From Metabacillus arenae (GTDB taxonomy: Bacteria; Bacillota; Bacilli; Bacillales; Bacillaceae), in the NCBI RefSeq assembly GCF_014773385.1, contig NZ_JACXAI010000029.1, positions 1-62,722 of the forward strand: 62,722 nucleotides of DNA. The letters run 5' to 3'. Below are positions 26,565-36,600 of the stretch, in pieces. Each line of letters starts with the position of its first letter. Positions within the stretch are counted from its first letter, which is position 1. A program made the translations under genes and the position numbers. The notes beneath the pieces were generated by a model, which had not been told where the DNA came from, did not search any database, and saw only the letters and a list, made by a program, of their open reading frames with translations.

Positions 26565-26607
26565 AAGGTGCCAGGCACCAAATTGTTAATTTGGTGCCTG
26601 GCACCTT
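26565..26607. repeat. Nested palindrome GGTGCCAGGCACC, copy A
   Basis: A perfect 20-bp inverted repeat (26565-26584 and 26588-26607) with loop GTT. Each arm contains the smaller palindrome GGTGCCAGGCACC. It is followed by TTTTT on the plus strand. Lies between yhbH and the small gene at 26613-26786. Confidence 0.92.
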
Positions 26608-26612
26608 TTTAC

Positions 26613-26786
26613 TTATTTTTCCTCTTTATGCTGCTTAGGATCTGGATCTTTTCCATCCTTTTCTAATTCTTGGTTGGTTCGCATATGCTCCATCATCTTA
26701 GATTGTTCGTGGAGGTCTTTCATATTGCGGATCATCGTATTTTCTGATTGATTATGTTCTTTATTTTGATCTTTATTGCTCATCAT
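26613..26786 (-). CDS. Small hydrophilic protein, unknown
   Basis: A 57-residue, highly charged protein rich in Asn, Lys, Glu, Met and His (MMSNKDQN...KQHKEEK) with no membrane segment and a likely helical middle (NMKDLHEQSKMMEHM). I start at the ATG at 26786, because AGAGGTGAT stands just upstream; an earlier ATG seven codons up would put this ribosome site inside the gene. It lies between prkA and yhbH, framed on both sides by the 20-bp GGTGCC inverted repeats. Small hydrophilic proteins of this kind are common in spore formers; no family recognised. Confidence 0.65.
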   Translation of the reverse strand: MMSNKDQNKEHNQSENTMIRNMKDLHEQSKMMEHMRTNQELEKDGKDPDPKQHKEEK

Positions 26787-26844
26787 TATCACCTCTATTA
26801 GGTTCATTACTACTCTATACCCGCTTTAAAACTTTAATAAACAG

Positions 26845-26888
26845 GATGGTGCCAGGCACCTTTTGCAAAAAAGGTGCCTGGCACCATC
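26845..26888. repeat. Nested palindrome GGTGCCAGGCACC, copy B
   Basis: A perfect 20-bp inverted repeat (26845-26864 and 26869-26888) with loop GCAA, same core as copy A but different outer bases (GATGG.. instead of AAGG..). It lies 6 nt downstream of the prkA stop and could serve as its transcript end on the minus strand. Confidence 0.92.
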
Positions 26889-26894
26889 TCTCTT

Positions 26895-28790
26895 TTACCG
26901 GTTTAACAGACTTCCTACGTAACGGAGCAGTTCGTTTGCAGAGGTGGAGTTATAGCCGTGTTCGTCGATGAGACGGGCGACAACCTCGTTTACTTTCTTT
27001 AATTGCTGCTCATCTGGTGTTTTCGTCGATGTGGTGATTTTAACAACATCCTTCAAATCAGCAAATAATTTCTTCTGAATCGCTTCCCGCAGACGTTCAT
27101 GTGAATTATAATCAAATCGTTTACCTTTTCGTGCGTAAGCTGAGATGCGGATTAAGATTTCTTCACGGAAAGCCTTTTTGGCATTCTCTGATATCCCGAT
27201 TTGTTCCTCGATCGAACGCATTAGCTTTTCATCTGGATTCATCTCTTCCCCTGTTAATGGATCACGAAGCTTGTTTTTATTGCAGTACGCCTCAACATTA
27301 TCAAGATAATTATCCATTAGAGTTTTAGCAGACTCTTCGTATGAGTATACAAATGCCTTTTGTACTTCTTTTTTCGCGATGTCATCATACTCTTTTCTGG
27401 CAACAGAAATAAAGTTCAAATACCGCTCACGATCTTCGTTGGAAATAGATGGGTGCTGATCAAGTCCTTCTTTAAGCGCCCGCAGGACGTCAAGGGCATT
27501 AATAGAAGGCACTTCTTTCCTAATGATCGTTGAAGATATCCGGTTGATGACATAACGCGGGTCAATCCCGCTCATCCCTTCATCCGAATATTCCTTCTTC
27601 ATCTCATTTACATCGGCATTATTGAAGCCTTCTACATTTTCTCCATCATACAATCTCATCTTCTTCACCAAATCAATGTCCGAACGCTTCGGCTCCTTTA
27701 AACGAGACAAAATCGTAAACATAGCCGCAACCTTTAATGTATGAGGAGCAATATGAACCTCTGACACATCACTTTCGCGAATCATCTTATCATAAATCCG
27801 CTCTTCTTCTGTCACCTTTAAATTATAAGGAATCGGCATGACAATAATACGGGAATGCAAGGCTTCATTTTTCTTATTCGAAATAAATGAACGATATTCT
27901 GTTTCATTCGTGTGAGCCACAATGAGCTCATCCGCTGAAATTAATGCAAAACGGCCAGCCTTAAAATTACCTTCTTGCGTTAAAGATAATAAGTGCCAAA
28001 GAAATTTTTCATCACACTTTAACATCTCCTGAAACTCCATCATACCGCGATTCGCCTTGTTGAGCTCTCCGTCAAACCGGTAGGCTCTCGGATCTGATTC
28101 TGATCCATATTCAGCAATCGTTGAAAAGTCAATGCTCCCTGTTAAGTCGGCAATATCTTGAGACTTTGGATCAGAAGGACTGAAGGTTCCAATCCCTACC
28201 CGTTTATCTTCAGAGAAAAAGACGCGTTCAATCATCATGTCTTCTATTCTGCCGCCATATTCCTGTTCCAGTCTCATCATATTTAATGGAGAAAGATTTC
28301 CTTCGATGCGAATGCCATATTCCTCAAAGAAGTCCTCGCGCAAATGAATCGGTATTAAATGAAGCGGATCCTCATGCATCGGACAGCCTTTAATAGCAAA
28401 AACCGCCCCTCGGTCTGTAAGTGAATATTGCTCCAAACCCCTTTTTAGCATGGATACTAATGTTGATTTCCCACCGCTGACAGGCCCCATCAACAATAAA
28501 ATCCTTTTACGAACATCTAAACGCTTCGCAGCTGGATGAAAATATTCTTCCACTAATCGTTCTAATGCATCTTCAAGCCCAAATAGCTGCTGATCAAAAA
28601 ATTTATATTTTCTTGATCCGTTCATATCCTCAATACCGGAATCTTTAACCATATTGTAAACTCGAGAATGAGCGGATTGAGCAACCCACGGTTTTTCTTT
28701 TAAAATCTCTAAATACTCTACGAAGGTTCCTTCCCACTTCAAGCGTTGTTCTTCTTCTCTATACTTTTCAATTTTCTTTAAGATATCCAT
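26895..28790 (-). CDS. prkA: PrkA serine protein kinase / AAA+ protein
   Basis: A 631-residue PrkA, the same length as I recall for B. subtilis PrkA. The N-terminal AAA+ domain has Walker A GPVSGGKS at residues 102-109; the C-terminal PrkA domain follows from about residue 380. Family members are described as serine kinases or ATP-dependent proteases active in early sporulation. I start at the ATG at 28790, with GGAGGAGG just upstream; the frame remains open 12 codons further but that would bury the ribosome site. Same-strand neighbours are the small protein and yhbH, matching Bacillus gene order. Confidence 0.95.
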   Translation of the reverse strand: MDILKKIEKYREEEQRLKWEGTFVEYLEILKEKPWVAQSAHSRVYNMVKDSGIEDMNGSRKYKFFDQQLFGLEDALERLVEEYFHPAAKRLDVRKRILLLMGPVSGGKSTLVSMLKRGLEQYSLTDRGAVFAIKGCPMHEDPLHLIPIHLREDFFEEYGIRIEGNLSPLNMMRLEQEYGGRIEDMMIERVFFSEDKRVGIGTFSPSDPKSQDIADLTGSIDFSTIAEYGSESDPRAYRFDGELNKANRGMMEFQEMLKCDEKFLWHLLSLTQEGNFKAGRFALISADELIVAHTNETEYRSFISNKKNEALHSRIIVMPIPYNLKVTEEERIYDKMIRESDVSEVHIAPHTLKVAAMFTILSRLKEPKRSDIDLVKKMRLYDGENVEGFNNADVNEMKKEYSDEGMSGIDPRYVINRISSTIIRKEVPSINALDVLRALKEGLDQHPSISNEDRERYLNFISVARKEYDDIAKKEVQKAFVYSYEESAKTLMDNYLDNVEAYCNKNKLRDPLTGEEMNPDEKLMRSIEEQIGISENAKKAFREEILIRISAYARKGKRFDYNSHERLREAIQKKLFADLKDVVKITTSTKTPDEQQLKKVNEVVARLIDEHGYNSTSANELLRYVGSLLNR

Positions 28791-28939
28791 AAGGACCTCC
28801 TCCATCATTGATGTTACAAAGGGCAAGATTAATACAATTTATGCGAGGATGTCCTTTAACATGCGATAATTATTAAAGAAAAACAGTTCTATTCTTCAAA
28901 GAAGCAGACGCTGAATTTTCGAAAAAAACTTATGAAACA

Positions 28940-29060
28940 TTCACTTGTCCTATTCAATAGGTTATAATAAAAAATAGAGTGAAAAGGCTATCAATTTTCA
29001 GGCAAAGAAGATAGGTTGGGTGACGGAATAATTAAGCCCGAACGGTTTACCTGAACTTTC
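28940..29060 (+). promoter_or_regulatory. Promoter and structured leader ahead of two tiny genes
   Basis: TTCACT (28940-28945) and TATAAT (28963-28968) are spaced by 17 bp. The following leader can fold: TTCAGG (28997-29002) with CCTGAA (29050-29055), and inside it GTT-GGG (29015-29020) with CCC-g-AAC (29037-29043). GGGGG of the first ribosome site follows directly. No known riboswitch was recognised. Confidence 0.5.
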
Positions 29061-29074
29061 TGGGGGATGATTAT

Positions 29075-29179
29075 ATGAAGGCAAAAATCGCAACCTTTCT
29101 GCAGCAAACGCCTTCACCGGTACTTCCTATACGAATAAACCTCACTTCACTTACAGTTTTCTTCACGAAAGGAGCATAA
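29075..29179 (+). CDS. Possible 34-residue upstream ORF
   Basis: ATG at 29075 has GGGGGAT 8 nt upstream and opens a 34-codon frame (MKAKIATFLQQ...FFTKGA) whose last codons contain the AAAGGAG ribosome site of the next small gene; its stop is 2 nt before that ATG. This layout suggests translational coupling or a regulatory leader peptide. No family recognised, and it could be chance. Confidence 0.4.
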   Translation: MKAKIATFLQQTPSPVLPIRINLTSLTVFFTKGA

Positions 29180-29181
29180 CC

Positions 29182-29280
29182 ATGAAAACGGCACTTTTAA
29201 TGGGCGTCTGCTTAGCATTTTTAGTATCCATATTTACAGCGGGCTATGACGGAAAACCAGGATTAAGAAAGAAAAAATAA
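29182..29280 (+). CDS. Small membrane protein, 32 residues
   Basis: MKTALLMGVCLAFLVSIFTA forms one membrane segment, followed by a short positively charged tail GYDGKPGLRKKK. AAAGGAGC lies 6-7 nt before the ATG, and a good terminator follows immediately, so a real small gene is likely. It faces the opposite way to its neighbours prkA and trmL. Function unknown; the layout (one helix, basic tail inside) fits a small regulator or anchor of a membrane complex. Confidence 0.72.
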   Translation: MKTALLMGVCLAFLVSIFTAGYDGKPGLRKKK

Positions 29281-29281
29281 A

Positions 29282-29312
29282 ACGACCTTCAAGGTACTGA
29301 AGGCCGTTTTTT
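29282..29312 (+). terminator. Terminator of the small membrane protein gene
   Basis: ACGaCCTTCA pairs with TGAAGGcCGT around loop AGGTAC, followed by TTTTTTC, directly after the stop codon at 29280. Confidence 0.88.
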
Positions 29313-29350
29313 CTTTTTCTGAGTTCCGACGGCTTCCTATTGCATTTTTC

Positions 29351-29824
29351 TTAGGAAAGTCTCGGATAGTCCTGCTGTCTCAGTGCTTCATAAATTAATA
29401 TGGCAGCTGTATTTGATAAATTTAATGACCGGACATTTTCCGTCATTGGCAAGCGCAAACACTTTTCTAAATTGTTTTGAATCAGATCCTTTGGAAGACC
29501 TGTTGTTTCCTTGCCAAAGATAAAGAAATAATCTTGATCAAGGCTGCTGTAATCAAATGTTGTATGCGGCTTTTGCCCAAATTTCGTAATGAAGAAAAAC
29601 TCTCCATTTTGGTTTTTTTCAAATAATTCTTCTAAAGAATCATAATATATGACCGTTACAAACTCCCAATAATCTAATCCTGCCCGTTTAAGCATTTTAT
29701 CATCTGTAGAAAATCCGAGCGGACGGATTAAATGCAGAGTTGTATTTGTTGCTGCACATGTACGGGCAATATTCCCTGTATTCGCTGGAATTTCCGGCTG
29801 ATATAATACTACATGTAGTCCCAA
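29351..29824 (-). CDS. trmL: tRNA (cytidine/uridine-2'-O-)-methyltransferase TrmL (CspR)
   Basis: A 157-residue SPOUT methyltransferase that 2'-O-methylates the wobble nucleotide of leucine tRNAs. GLHVVLYQPEIPANTGNIAR at the N-terminus, the IFGKETTGLP loop near residue 100 and LPMTENVRSLNLSNTAAI at the knot are all present. I choose the TTG at 29824 because GAGGTGA is 7 nt upstream and the product then matches the usual length; a longer reading would add 15 atypical residues. Lies in the queG-amidase-trmL group on the minus strand. Confidence 0.93.
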   Translation of the reverse strand: MGLHVVLYQPEIPANTGNIARTCAATNTTLHLIRPLGFSTDDKMLKRAGLDYWEFVTVIYYDSLEELFEKNQNGEFFFITKFGQKPHTTFDYSSLDQDYFFIFGKETTGLPKDLIQNNLEKCLRLPMTENVRSLNLSNTAAILIYEALRQQDYPRLS

Positions 29825-29871
29825 AACCTTCACCTCATCTATTTCTATATCCGTTATATAGTATACCATTG

Positions 29872-30765
29872 TTATTTTTTCGAGGAATCATCGATTATAT
29901 GAAAAAACTTATATTTAATATTAGGCGTATAGGCAGTTGAATCCTCATACGACCAATATCTCATTCGGCTGTTATAGGTTTGGGCATTGACAAGCGGCAT
30001 CTGACTTTTATCCTTCGCCACAACAAAGGTCGTATGATCGTACCTGCCGTCCCCCTGAAAATCATAGGCAATAACGTCCCCTGGCATAAGCTGCTGTGCG
30101 GTAGAAACCTCTCGTCCCCGTAAACCAGTCTTTGACTGCGGCAGAAACATTCGCATCGAATTAGCGACTGTCCAGCTATAGCTCCAATTATTATTCTGCA
30201 TCCACCAGCCGCTGGACCGATTAGGATACCCCCTCATTTTAGCCCCGCCTGCATGAAGACATTGCGAAATGAAATTCGTACAATTCACATCGAAGTTTTT
30301 GTAGGCGGGATTTTCACTATCCCACCACCGCTCAGCATATTGAACAGCAGCCAGCCGATCATAGTGAAAATTGGTTCTTGGAAAGTCCTCCTCTTCAGCT
30401 TCCAATTCAGCACTTGCTTCTTGAAAAGGAAAAGGAAGCTCCCTATCAGAAATAATTTCTTCCAAATAAAATAAAGCTTTTCTATTTTCAACAGTTTCTT
30501 CTATATATAATTTCGCATGATCATTATATAAAAATTGATAATGTGCTTTATACTCAATTTCTTTTTCGGTCCTTGAAGAATCGGCGACTTTTTGAATGGA
30601 GACCCTTACCTTTCCTTTCATCAGGTCTACATTTCTCCGTTTTAAAAGCTCATATTTATTTTCAACCTTTTGCATATCATCGATCATTCTTAAGCTTTCA
30701 GATTCTCTTCGATTGATTAAACGTTCAAGCCTGCTTTCCAGAAGCTCAGCTATTGCCTGTTTCAT
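29872..30765 (-). CDS. Amidase-domain protein (Amidase_6, YhbB-like)
   Basis: A 297-residue protein: an N-terminal alpha/beta stretch of about 150 residues, then the putative amidase domain (Amidase_6). This has YDRLAAVQYAERWW, the nucleophile region DVNCTNFISQCLHAGG, GWWMQNNNWSYSW and a His in GRYDHTTFVV. No signal peptide is visible. In B. subtilis yhbB occupies the same place next to queG (yhbA). The start at 30765 has AGGTGA 5 nt upstream; an ATG five codons earlier does not. Probably acts on peptide or wall amides; substrate unknown. Confidence 0.86.
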   Translation of the reverse strand: MKQAIAELLESRLERLINRRESESLRMIDDMQKVENKYELLKRRNVDLMKGKVRVSIQKVADSSRTEKEIEYKAHYQFLYNDHAKLYIEETVENRKALFYLEEIISDRELPFPFQEASAELEAEEEDFPRTNFHYDRLAAVQYAERWWDSENPAYKNFDVNCTNFISQCLHAGGAKMRGYPNRSSGWWMQNNNWSYSWTVANSMRMFLPQSKTGLRGREVSTAQQLMPGDVIAYDFQGDGRYDHTTFVVAKDKSQMPLVNAQTYNSRMRYWSYEDSTAYTPNIKYKFFHIIDDSSKK

Positions 30766-30956
30766 AGGTTCACCTACCATTTATATAATAGTAAGGCAGT
30801 TTTCGCAAAACTTTACTTCCTCTTGAGAAAAAAAGGTCTCTTGAGGTGAGAAGTGAGAACTAAAGTCTTAAAGCTAACGGCAAATCACCGATTGCCTTGT
30901 TTAATATGTTACATTTACGAAAAGAGCCGATAGTAAAGCCTATGATTAGAACAAGC

Positions 30957-32090
30957 CTATTTATTAATCATGTTTAACCCCTTTTCAATTTCCTTGGCAG
31001 CTTCTTCGTCAGTTTCTTTTTCCAAAGCAAGCTCAAGCTCTTTTTTATAGTTCTCATCCCCGATTTTTCCAATCGCCCATCCTGCAGTCCCTCGAATAAC
31101 AGGACGCGGATCCTTATGCAACAGCATTGTTAAATCCGGAAGAGCAGTTGTGTCCTTAAAGTGTGCAAGCGCAAGAATAGCATTGCGCTGAATCGGCTTC
31201 TTGCCTCTCCATGAACCGGATACATGCCCGTACTTTTCCTTAAACTCTCTATTGCTCATTGTTAATAATGGTTTTAATTTTGGCTTAGCGATTTCTGGAT
31301 CAGGCTCCATTTCAGCATGAAGATGGAAATCTTTGCCCTTGTTTTCTGGGCAAACGGTTTGACACGTATCACAGCCGTATAGCCTGTTTCCAATTTTGGA
31401 ACGGTATTGTTCAGGCAAAAACCCTTTTGTTTGCGTGAGAAAAGCAATGCATTTATTTGAATCCAGCTGTCCTCCCTGAACCAATGCTCCTGTTGGACAG
31501 ACATCCACACACTTATTACAGCTTCCGCAGCGATCCTCCATTGGTGTATCAGGCTCAAAAGGGATATTCGTAACGATCTCTCCTAAATACACATAAGAAC
31601 CAAACTCTGGTGTGATGATTGCACAGTTCTTCCCGCTCCAGCCAATCCCTGCCCGCTCAGCTGCTGCCCGGTCAGAAAGCTCGCCTGTATCAACCATTGA
31701 TTTCGATTTTGCTCCAGGCGCACATGCCTGAAGATACTCCTCCAGCTGCTTTAGCTTCGACCGCAAAACCGTATGATAATCTTGACCCCAGGAAGCTCTG
31801 CAAAAGATACCACGGCGATCATCCTTTGTACTTCGCGGAGGATTTTTCATTTTCGAAGGGTAGGCAAGGGCAATTGCGATAATGGAACGTGCTTTCGGCA
31901 GAAGCAGCTCAGGATTTGTCCTTTTTTCAATATCTGGTTCTTCAAACCCAGATTGATAGCCCAGTGCCTGCTGCACAAGCAGCCGCTGTTTTAAGCTTTC
32001 AAAAATATCTGCACTTGCAAATCCGATTTTATCGATTCCAATCTCTTTACTATACTGAATCACGTCTTTTTTTAATGCTTGATAATCCAT
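30957..32090 (-). CDS. queG: Epoxyqueuosine reductase QueG
   Basis: A 377-residue cobalamin- and Fe-S-dependent enzyme that makes queuosine in tRNA. Two [4Fe-4S] motifs are visible, CGSCNKCVDVCP near residue 190 and CDTCQTVCP near residue 245, after the N-terminal B12-binding domain with DTGELSDRAAAERAGIGWSGKN. A HEAT-like C-terminal extension (PVIRGTAGWAIGKIG...) gives the longer form seen in Bacilli. AAAGGAGG precedes the ATG. The amidase and trmL follow on the same strand, so the locus groups a tRNA wobble-base modification gene with a wobble ribose methylase. Confidence 0.95.
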   Translation of the reverse strand: MDYQALKKDVIQYSKEIGIDKIGFASADIFESLKQRLLVQQALGYQSGFEEPDIEKRTNPELLLPKARSIIAIALAYPSKMKNPPRSTKDDRRGIFCRASWGQDYHTVLRSKLKQLEEYLQACAPGAKSKSMVDTGELSDRAAAERAGIGWSGKNCAIITPEFGSYVYLGEIVTNIPFEPDTPMEDRCGSCNKCVDVCPTGALVQGGQLDSNKCIAFLTQTKGFLPEQYRSKIGNRLYGCDTCQTVCPENKGKDFHLHAEMEPDPEIAKPKLKPLLTMSNREFKEKYGHVSGSWRGKKPIQRNAILALAHFKDTTALPDLTMLLHKDPRPVIRGTAGWAIGKIGDENYKKELELALEKETDEEAAKEIEKGLNMINK

Positions 32091-32188
32091 TGAAGAGCCT
32101 CCTTTCTAGTCAAGACTTTAATCGTATTGGCATTCCCGCCATTATATTATGTTAAAATAGATCAAACAAACTGTGGAGGGGATAATAA

Positions 32189-32848
32189 ATGGAAATTTCA
32201 TCTTCTATAAAAGACATCATACCTCATTTTAAGCTTGGAATCATTCACTACAAAAATATTGAAGTAAGTGACTCACCTCAAATGTTAAAAGGACGTTTCC
32301 GCTTATTTCAAGAATCCCTCTTTTTTGAGCTTGAAGAGAAAAATATAAATGAACTGCCAGGTATCAAAATATGGAGAGAGCTTTTCAAAAAAATCGGGAC
32401 AGATCCTAACCGCTACCGCCCATCTAATGAAGCATTATACCGCCGAATCAAAAAACAGCAATACATAGGAACTGTCCATTCAGCTGCAGACCTCAACAAT
32501 TTCTTTTCATTGCAATACGAAATCCCGCTTGGCATTTATGATAGTGACAAATTAAATGGAAAGATAGAACTCAGAATAGGCACCGAGACTGATCATTATT
32601 TAGCCATTAACAATCGCGAAGTCAATATGCAGCATAAATTTGTAACCGCTGACGAAACGGGTGCATTTGGAAGCCCTTTTGTCGATTCCAAGAGAACAGC
32701 CGTCACACTAGAGACGAAAAATGCCGTGCAAATCATCTATTTAGAGCCATCCATGGAAGAAAAGGATCGAAATGAACTACTGTCATCATTGGCGGAAATG
32801 TTTACACAAATACATGGTGGTGAAGCAGATATTGAAATTATTACATAA
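32189..32848 (+). CDS. B3/B4 tRNA-binding domain protein (PheT-like editing domain)
   Basis: A 219-residue stand-alone B3/B4 domain, as found in the beta subunit of phenylalanyl-tRNA synthetase, where it edits mischarged tRNA. IWRELFKKIGTDPNRYRPSNEALYRRI is the diagnostic segment, and GSPFVDSKRTAVT lies in the second half. Free-standing proteins of this type are common in Bacilli, and a trans-editing role is suspected but not established. TGGAGGGG lies before the ATG. Divergent from queG. Confidence 0.85.
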   Translation: MEISSSIKDIIPHFKLGIIHYKNIEVSDSPQMLKGRFRLFQESLFFELEEKNINELPGIKIWRELFKKIGTDPNRYRPSNEALYRRIKKQQYIGTVHSAADLNNFFSLQYEIPLGIYDSDKLNGKIELRIGTETDHYLAINNREVNMQHKFVTADETGAFGSPFVDSKRTAVTLETKNAVQIIYLEPSMEEKDRNELLSSLAEMFTQIHGGEADIEIIT

Positions 32849-33031
32849 ACTGTTCAGAACACTTTGAGTAAAGGAATACAGGTTCAGGCTTTCTATTGCA
32901 GTACCGAATGACCTATAGGCAAAATGCAGGTATCAAATGAATGGGCAATTTATATTCATTTGTGCTTGATTTTGCCTAGACGCTGGATCCCAACAATGTA
33001 ATCAAACGAAAAACTTTCAATCACATTAAAA

Positions 33032-33071
33032 AACGCAATGCTTCGTTTTCAAAGAAACGAAACACTGCGTT
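33032..33071 (-). terminator. Terminator of tRNA-Gly
   Basis: AACGCA-TG-TTCGTTT and AAACGAA-CA-TGCGTT pair around TCAAAG; on the minus strand the hairpin is followed by TTTTTT. It lies 14 nt beyond the tRNA 3' end. Confidence 0.88.
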
Positions 33072-33085
33072 GAAACACATATGTA

Positions 33086-33159
33086 TGGAGCGGGTGATGA
33101 GAATCGAACTCACGACATCAGCTTGGAAGGCTGAGGTTTTACCACTAAACTACACCCGC
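33086..33159 (-). tRNA. tRNA-Gly (anticodon UCC), CCA encoded
   Basis: Minus-strand cloverleaf of 74 nt including CCA. The acceptor stem GCGGGTG pairs with CACCCGC, the D-arm has AGTTTAGTGGT, the anticodon arm CAGCC-TTCCAAG-CTG carries UCC, and the T-loop is GTTCGATTC. It stands alone with its own promoter and terminator. Confidence 0.96.
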
Positions 33160-33177
33160 AATTTGCTAACAGAAATT

Positions 33178-33206
33178 ATCTTAACAAAATCTTAATGTTT
33201 ATGCAA
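33178..33206 (-). promoter_or_regulatory. Promoter of tRNA-Gly
   Basis: On the minus strand TTGCAT (33201-33206) and TAAGAT (33178-33183) are 17 bp apart, about 19 nt before the mature tRNA 5' end. Confidence 0.72.
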
Positions 33207-33656
33207 TAGTTTTCCACAAAAAACGACATTTTTTTACGTTATCTTCATATTAAGTTCCTACTAAATTAATATGCGGGTTCTCTATTTCTTGACTTTCAAT
33301 AGTTATTCCCCAAGATTCTAGCATCCAATCCAATCCCCAAGCAGCCTTTTAAAACTCTACTTATTTGTAATAAATTAAATAATACCTTCATAGGAAGGTT
33401 ATATTTGTTTCTTGATAGAAAAAATGATTCATATTTTCATCAATCCATAAAACAAGCTGCATCTTAAGAGTAAAAAACCTCTTTTTTACTTAATAGGCAC
33501 TGCCACCTATCTTCATTTATCTGGTTCTCCTTCTATTTTCCTAATTATCCTTAAATAAGGAAATATATCTATTTCTTTACAAAAGTTACATATTTGATTA
33601 ATAAATAATTGCTAGTTTAATAGTGTATTACAAATAAATGGATTTGGAGGAGTATA
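33207..33656. other. AT-rich intergenic stretch
   Basis: No gene seen on either strand. It must contain the promoter of the large secreted protein gene downstream; no box was clear enough to call. TTTGGAGGAG at 33643-33652 is its ribosome site. Confidence 0.5.
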
Positions 33657-36600
33657 ATGAAACGGTTTTGGTTAATTTGGGTTGTTACTGTTGCTCTATT
33701 CACTAGTCTATTTACACCATTTGCAATGGCTGCTCCGCCAGCTGCAAAGTTTGACCGGTCTCCTGTTGAAGATAAACAGGCACCAATCTCATCCAAAAAA
33801 GATGAACCGCAAACAGTACTAAATGAAGAAAGTGGTTCTACACTTGTTACAAACCTTCAAAAAACAACAATCGGAAAAGGTGTTGAATTAACGACTTTTG
33901 AACGGTTTGATGCGCGCGGTTGGTTGAACGGTGAAATATTAAAAGTAGATCTTGGCAACAAAGCGGTATCGGCTGACCTATTGCACCCTGGTCATGTATC
34001 AAGTGCCGAACCATTATCTTTTGCAGCAAAACGGAACGGTGCAATCGCTGGTGTAAACGGAGACTTCTTTGACATTAACGGAACGAAAGCTCCAATCGGC
34101 GCTGAGATTGAAAAAGGCAAGCTTATTAAAGGAGCTAATCCAGGAAGAGAACAGTCAGCTGGTGTAAGTACAGAGGGCATTGGACAGCTGGCAAGCATTA
34201 TGTTAGCAGGAACAGTAAGTTTCCAAAGCAGCCAGCATTCTCTTGCGGCATTAAACCAAAGCAGCATTCCAGCAAACGGCATTGGGTTATTTACACCTTT
34301 ATGGGGAAAAGCATCAAGAAGCGCTGCAGTTTTTAATTCAAAGTCTGTTTATGAAATAATCGTAAAAAACGGGAAAGTTATTGAAGCGAAAGAAGAGATT
34401 GGCACAGGGAGCATTGAAGAAAACACATTGGTTTTAGTAGGACGCGAAGAAGGAGCAGCAAAACTCAAGCAATTGAATGTTGGAGATGAGGTTTCTATCC
34501 AATATGAACCAAAAGCTTCAAATGGAAAGCCATTTCAATTTGCGATCGGCGGAAATCCTGTTTTAGTTAAGGACGGTGAAGTACAAACGCTTGATGATCA
34601 AGTAACGGCCCCTCGAACCGCGGTCGGCTACTCGAAGGATGGAAAAGAGATGTATTTAGTAACAGTTGACGGCCGCCAGACAAGCAGCCGGGGTATGACA
34701 CTTCAAGAAATGGGCCATCTAATGAAAGAGTTTGGTTCCTACCATTCATTGAACCTCGATGGCGGCGGTTCAACAACCATGCTCGCTCGCACTCCTGGAG
34801 AAGAGGATCCGAAAGTTGTCAATGTTCCTTCTGATGGTCACGAACGACCCGTTCCAAACGGCATAGGAATTTATACGGAAAAAGGAAACGGGAAGCTAAC
34901 AGGCTTGAATGTTTTTACTCAAACTCAATTAGAAAATGCGATTCGTGTATTCCCGGGTCTAACAAGAAAATTCACAGCAAAAGGCTATGATGATGCTTAC
35001 GATCCAATCGAGACAAAAGAGATTAAATGGAAAACATATCCTTCTAAATTTGGAACATTTGCAAAAGATGGCGTATTCACTGCTGAAAAACCAGGCAGAG
35101 CCAATGCTGAAGCATCCGTAAAAGGAGTAAAAGGAATTAGCCGTGTTCATGTGCTCAACCAATTGGATCGGATTGAGTCAAACAAATCAAGGCTTGGTCT
35201 GGCAGAAGGGGCAAATGACGAATTCTTCGTTACTGGCTATGATGGAAATGGTTACAGCGCTCCAATTGAACCCCAAGATGTTTCTTTATCCTACGATCAA
35301 TCCGTAATTAAAATTGAACAAACAGAAGCTGGCAATTTCTTAGTGACGCCGAAAGTAAAGGAAGGCTCTGCCCTTGTAACGATGACAGTAAACGGCAAGG
35401 AAGCATACCTTCCTGTAACGATTGGCTTAAAAACAGAAACGGTATCAGAAATGGAAGATTTGTCAAAGTGGAGCTTTTCTTCTGCCCGCGGATCGGGAAC
35501 GATTGAACCGGCAGAAGGCCGAAATAAAAATGGCGTGAAAGTAAAATTTGACTTCACCCAATCAACCGGAACCAGAACGGCAAACGTCCACCCGGCAGAG
35601 CCGATAAAGCTTCCCGGCGAACCCCAGTCAATCAGCGTATGGGTAAAAGGTGACGGCAAAGGGGAATGGATGTCCTTTACAACAAAAGGGGCTGATGGCC
35701 GTTATCATTATTTGTATGGTCCATATGTCACATGGACAGGCTGGAAACAAGTCGAAATTGCGGTGCCAAGCGGTGTCGTTTATCCGCTGGAACTAAGAAC
35801 CATCGGAGCGATTGAAACGAACAAATCTAAGCAATATAACGGCGAGCTCATCTATGATGATTTAACAGTTAAAGTAAGCCCAACCGTTGACGTTCCAACC
35901 TCAGCAAAAACAAAAGATTCATTTATTTTGCAAAATGACGAAATTGGCAAGGAACGCTGGAAATTCGCCATTCTCGCTGACAGCCAATTTGTTGGTCGAT
36001 CACCAAATAGTCAGCAGGTTAAGATCGCCCGAGAAAGCTTGCAGCAAATTGTAAAGGAAAAACCTGAATTTTTAGTAATTGGCGGAGATTTTGTAGATAC
36101 TGCATACCCTGAAGACTTTGCGTTAGCAAAGAAAATCCTGGACGAGGAAGTCGGTGACCGTTTCCCTATTTATTATGTTCCAGGAAATCACGAGATTATG
36201 GGAACTGGCAATTTAGATAACTTTAAGAAAAGTTTCGGACAAAACCGTTATTCCTTTGCCCATAAGGGTACACAATTTGTGTTACTAGACTCCTCTTCAG
36301 GAAGCTTTCGGACTTCAGACTTTCAACAATTAGTCGAATTGAGGAAAACAATTGATAAAGCCATGAAGGATCCTGAAATAAGAAATCTAGTCGTTTTCGG
36401 TCATCACCCTACACGCGATCCGCTTTCAACAAAGAACAGCCAATTGAGCGATCGAAAAGAAGCAGAGCTCATTGAATCGTGGCTGACAGTGTTTAGAGAA
36501 ATGTCAGGCGGTAAAGGAGCTATGTACATTTCAGGACATGCCCACACAGTAAATATGGAACGGGTAGATGGCGTACCATATATGGTAGTCGGTCCTGCTG

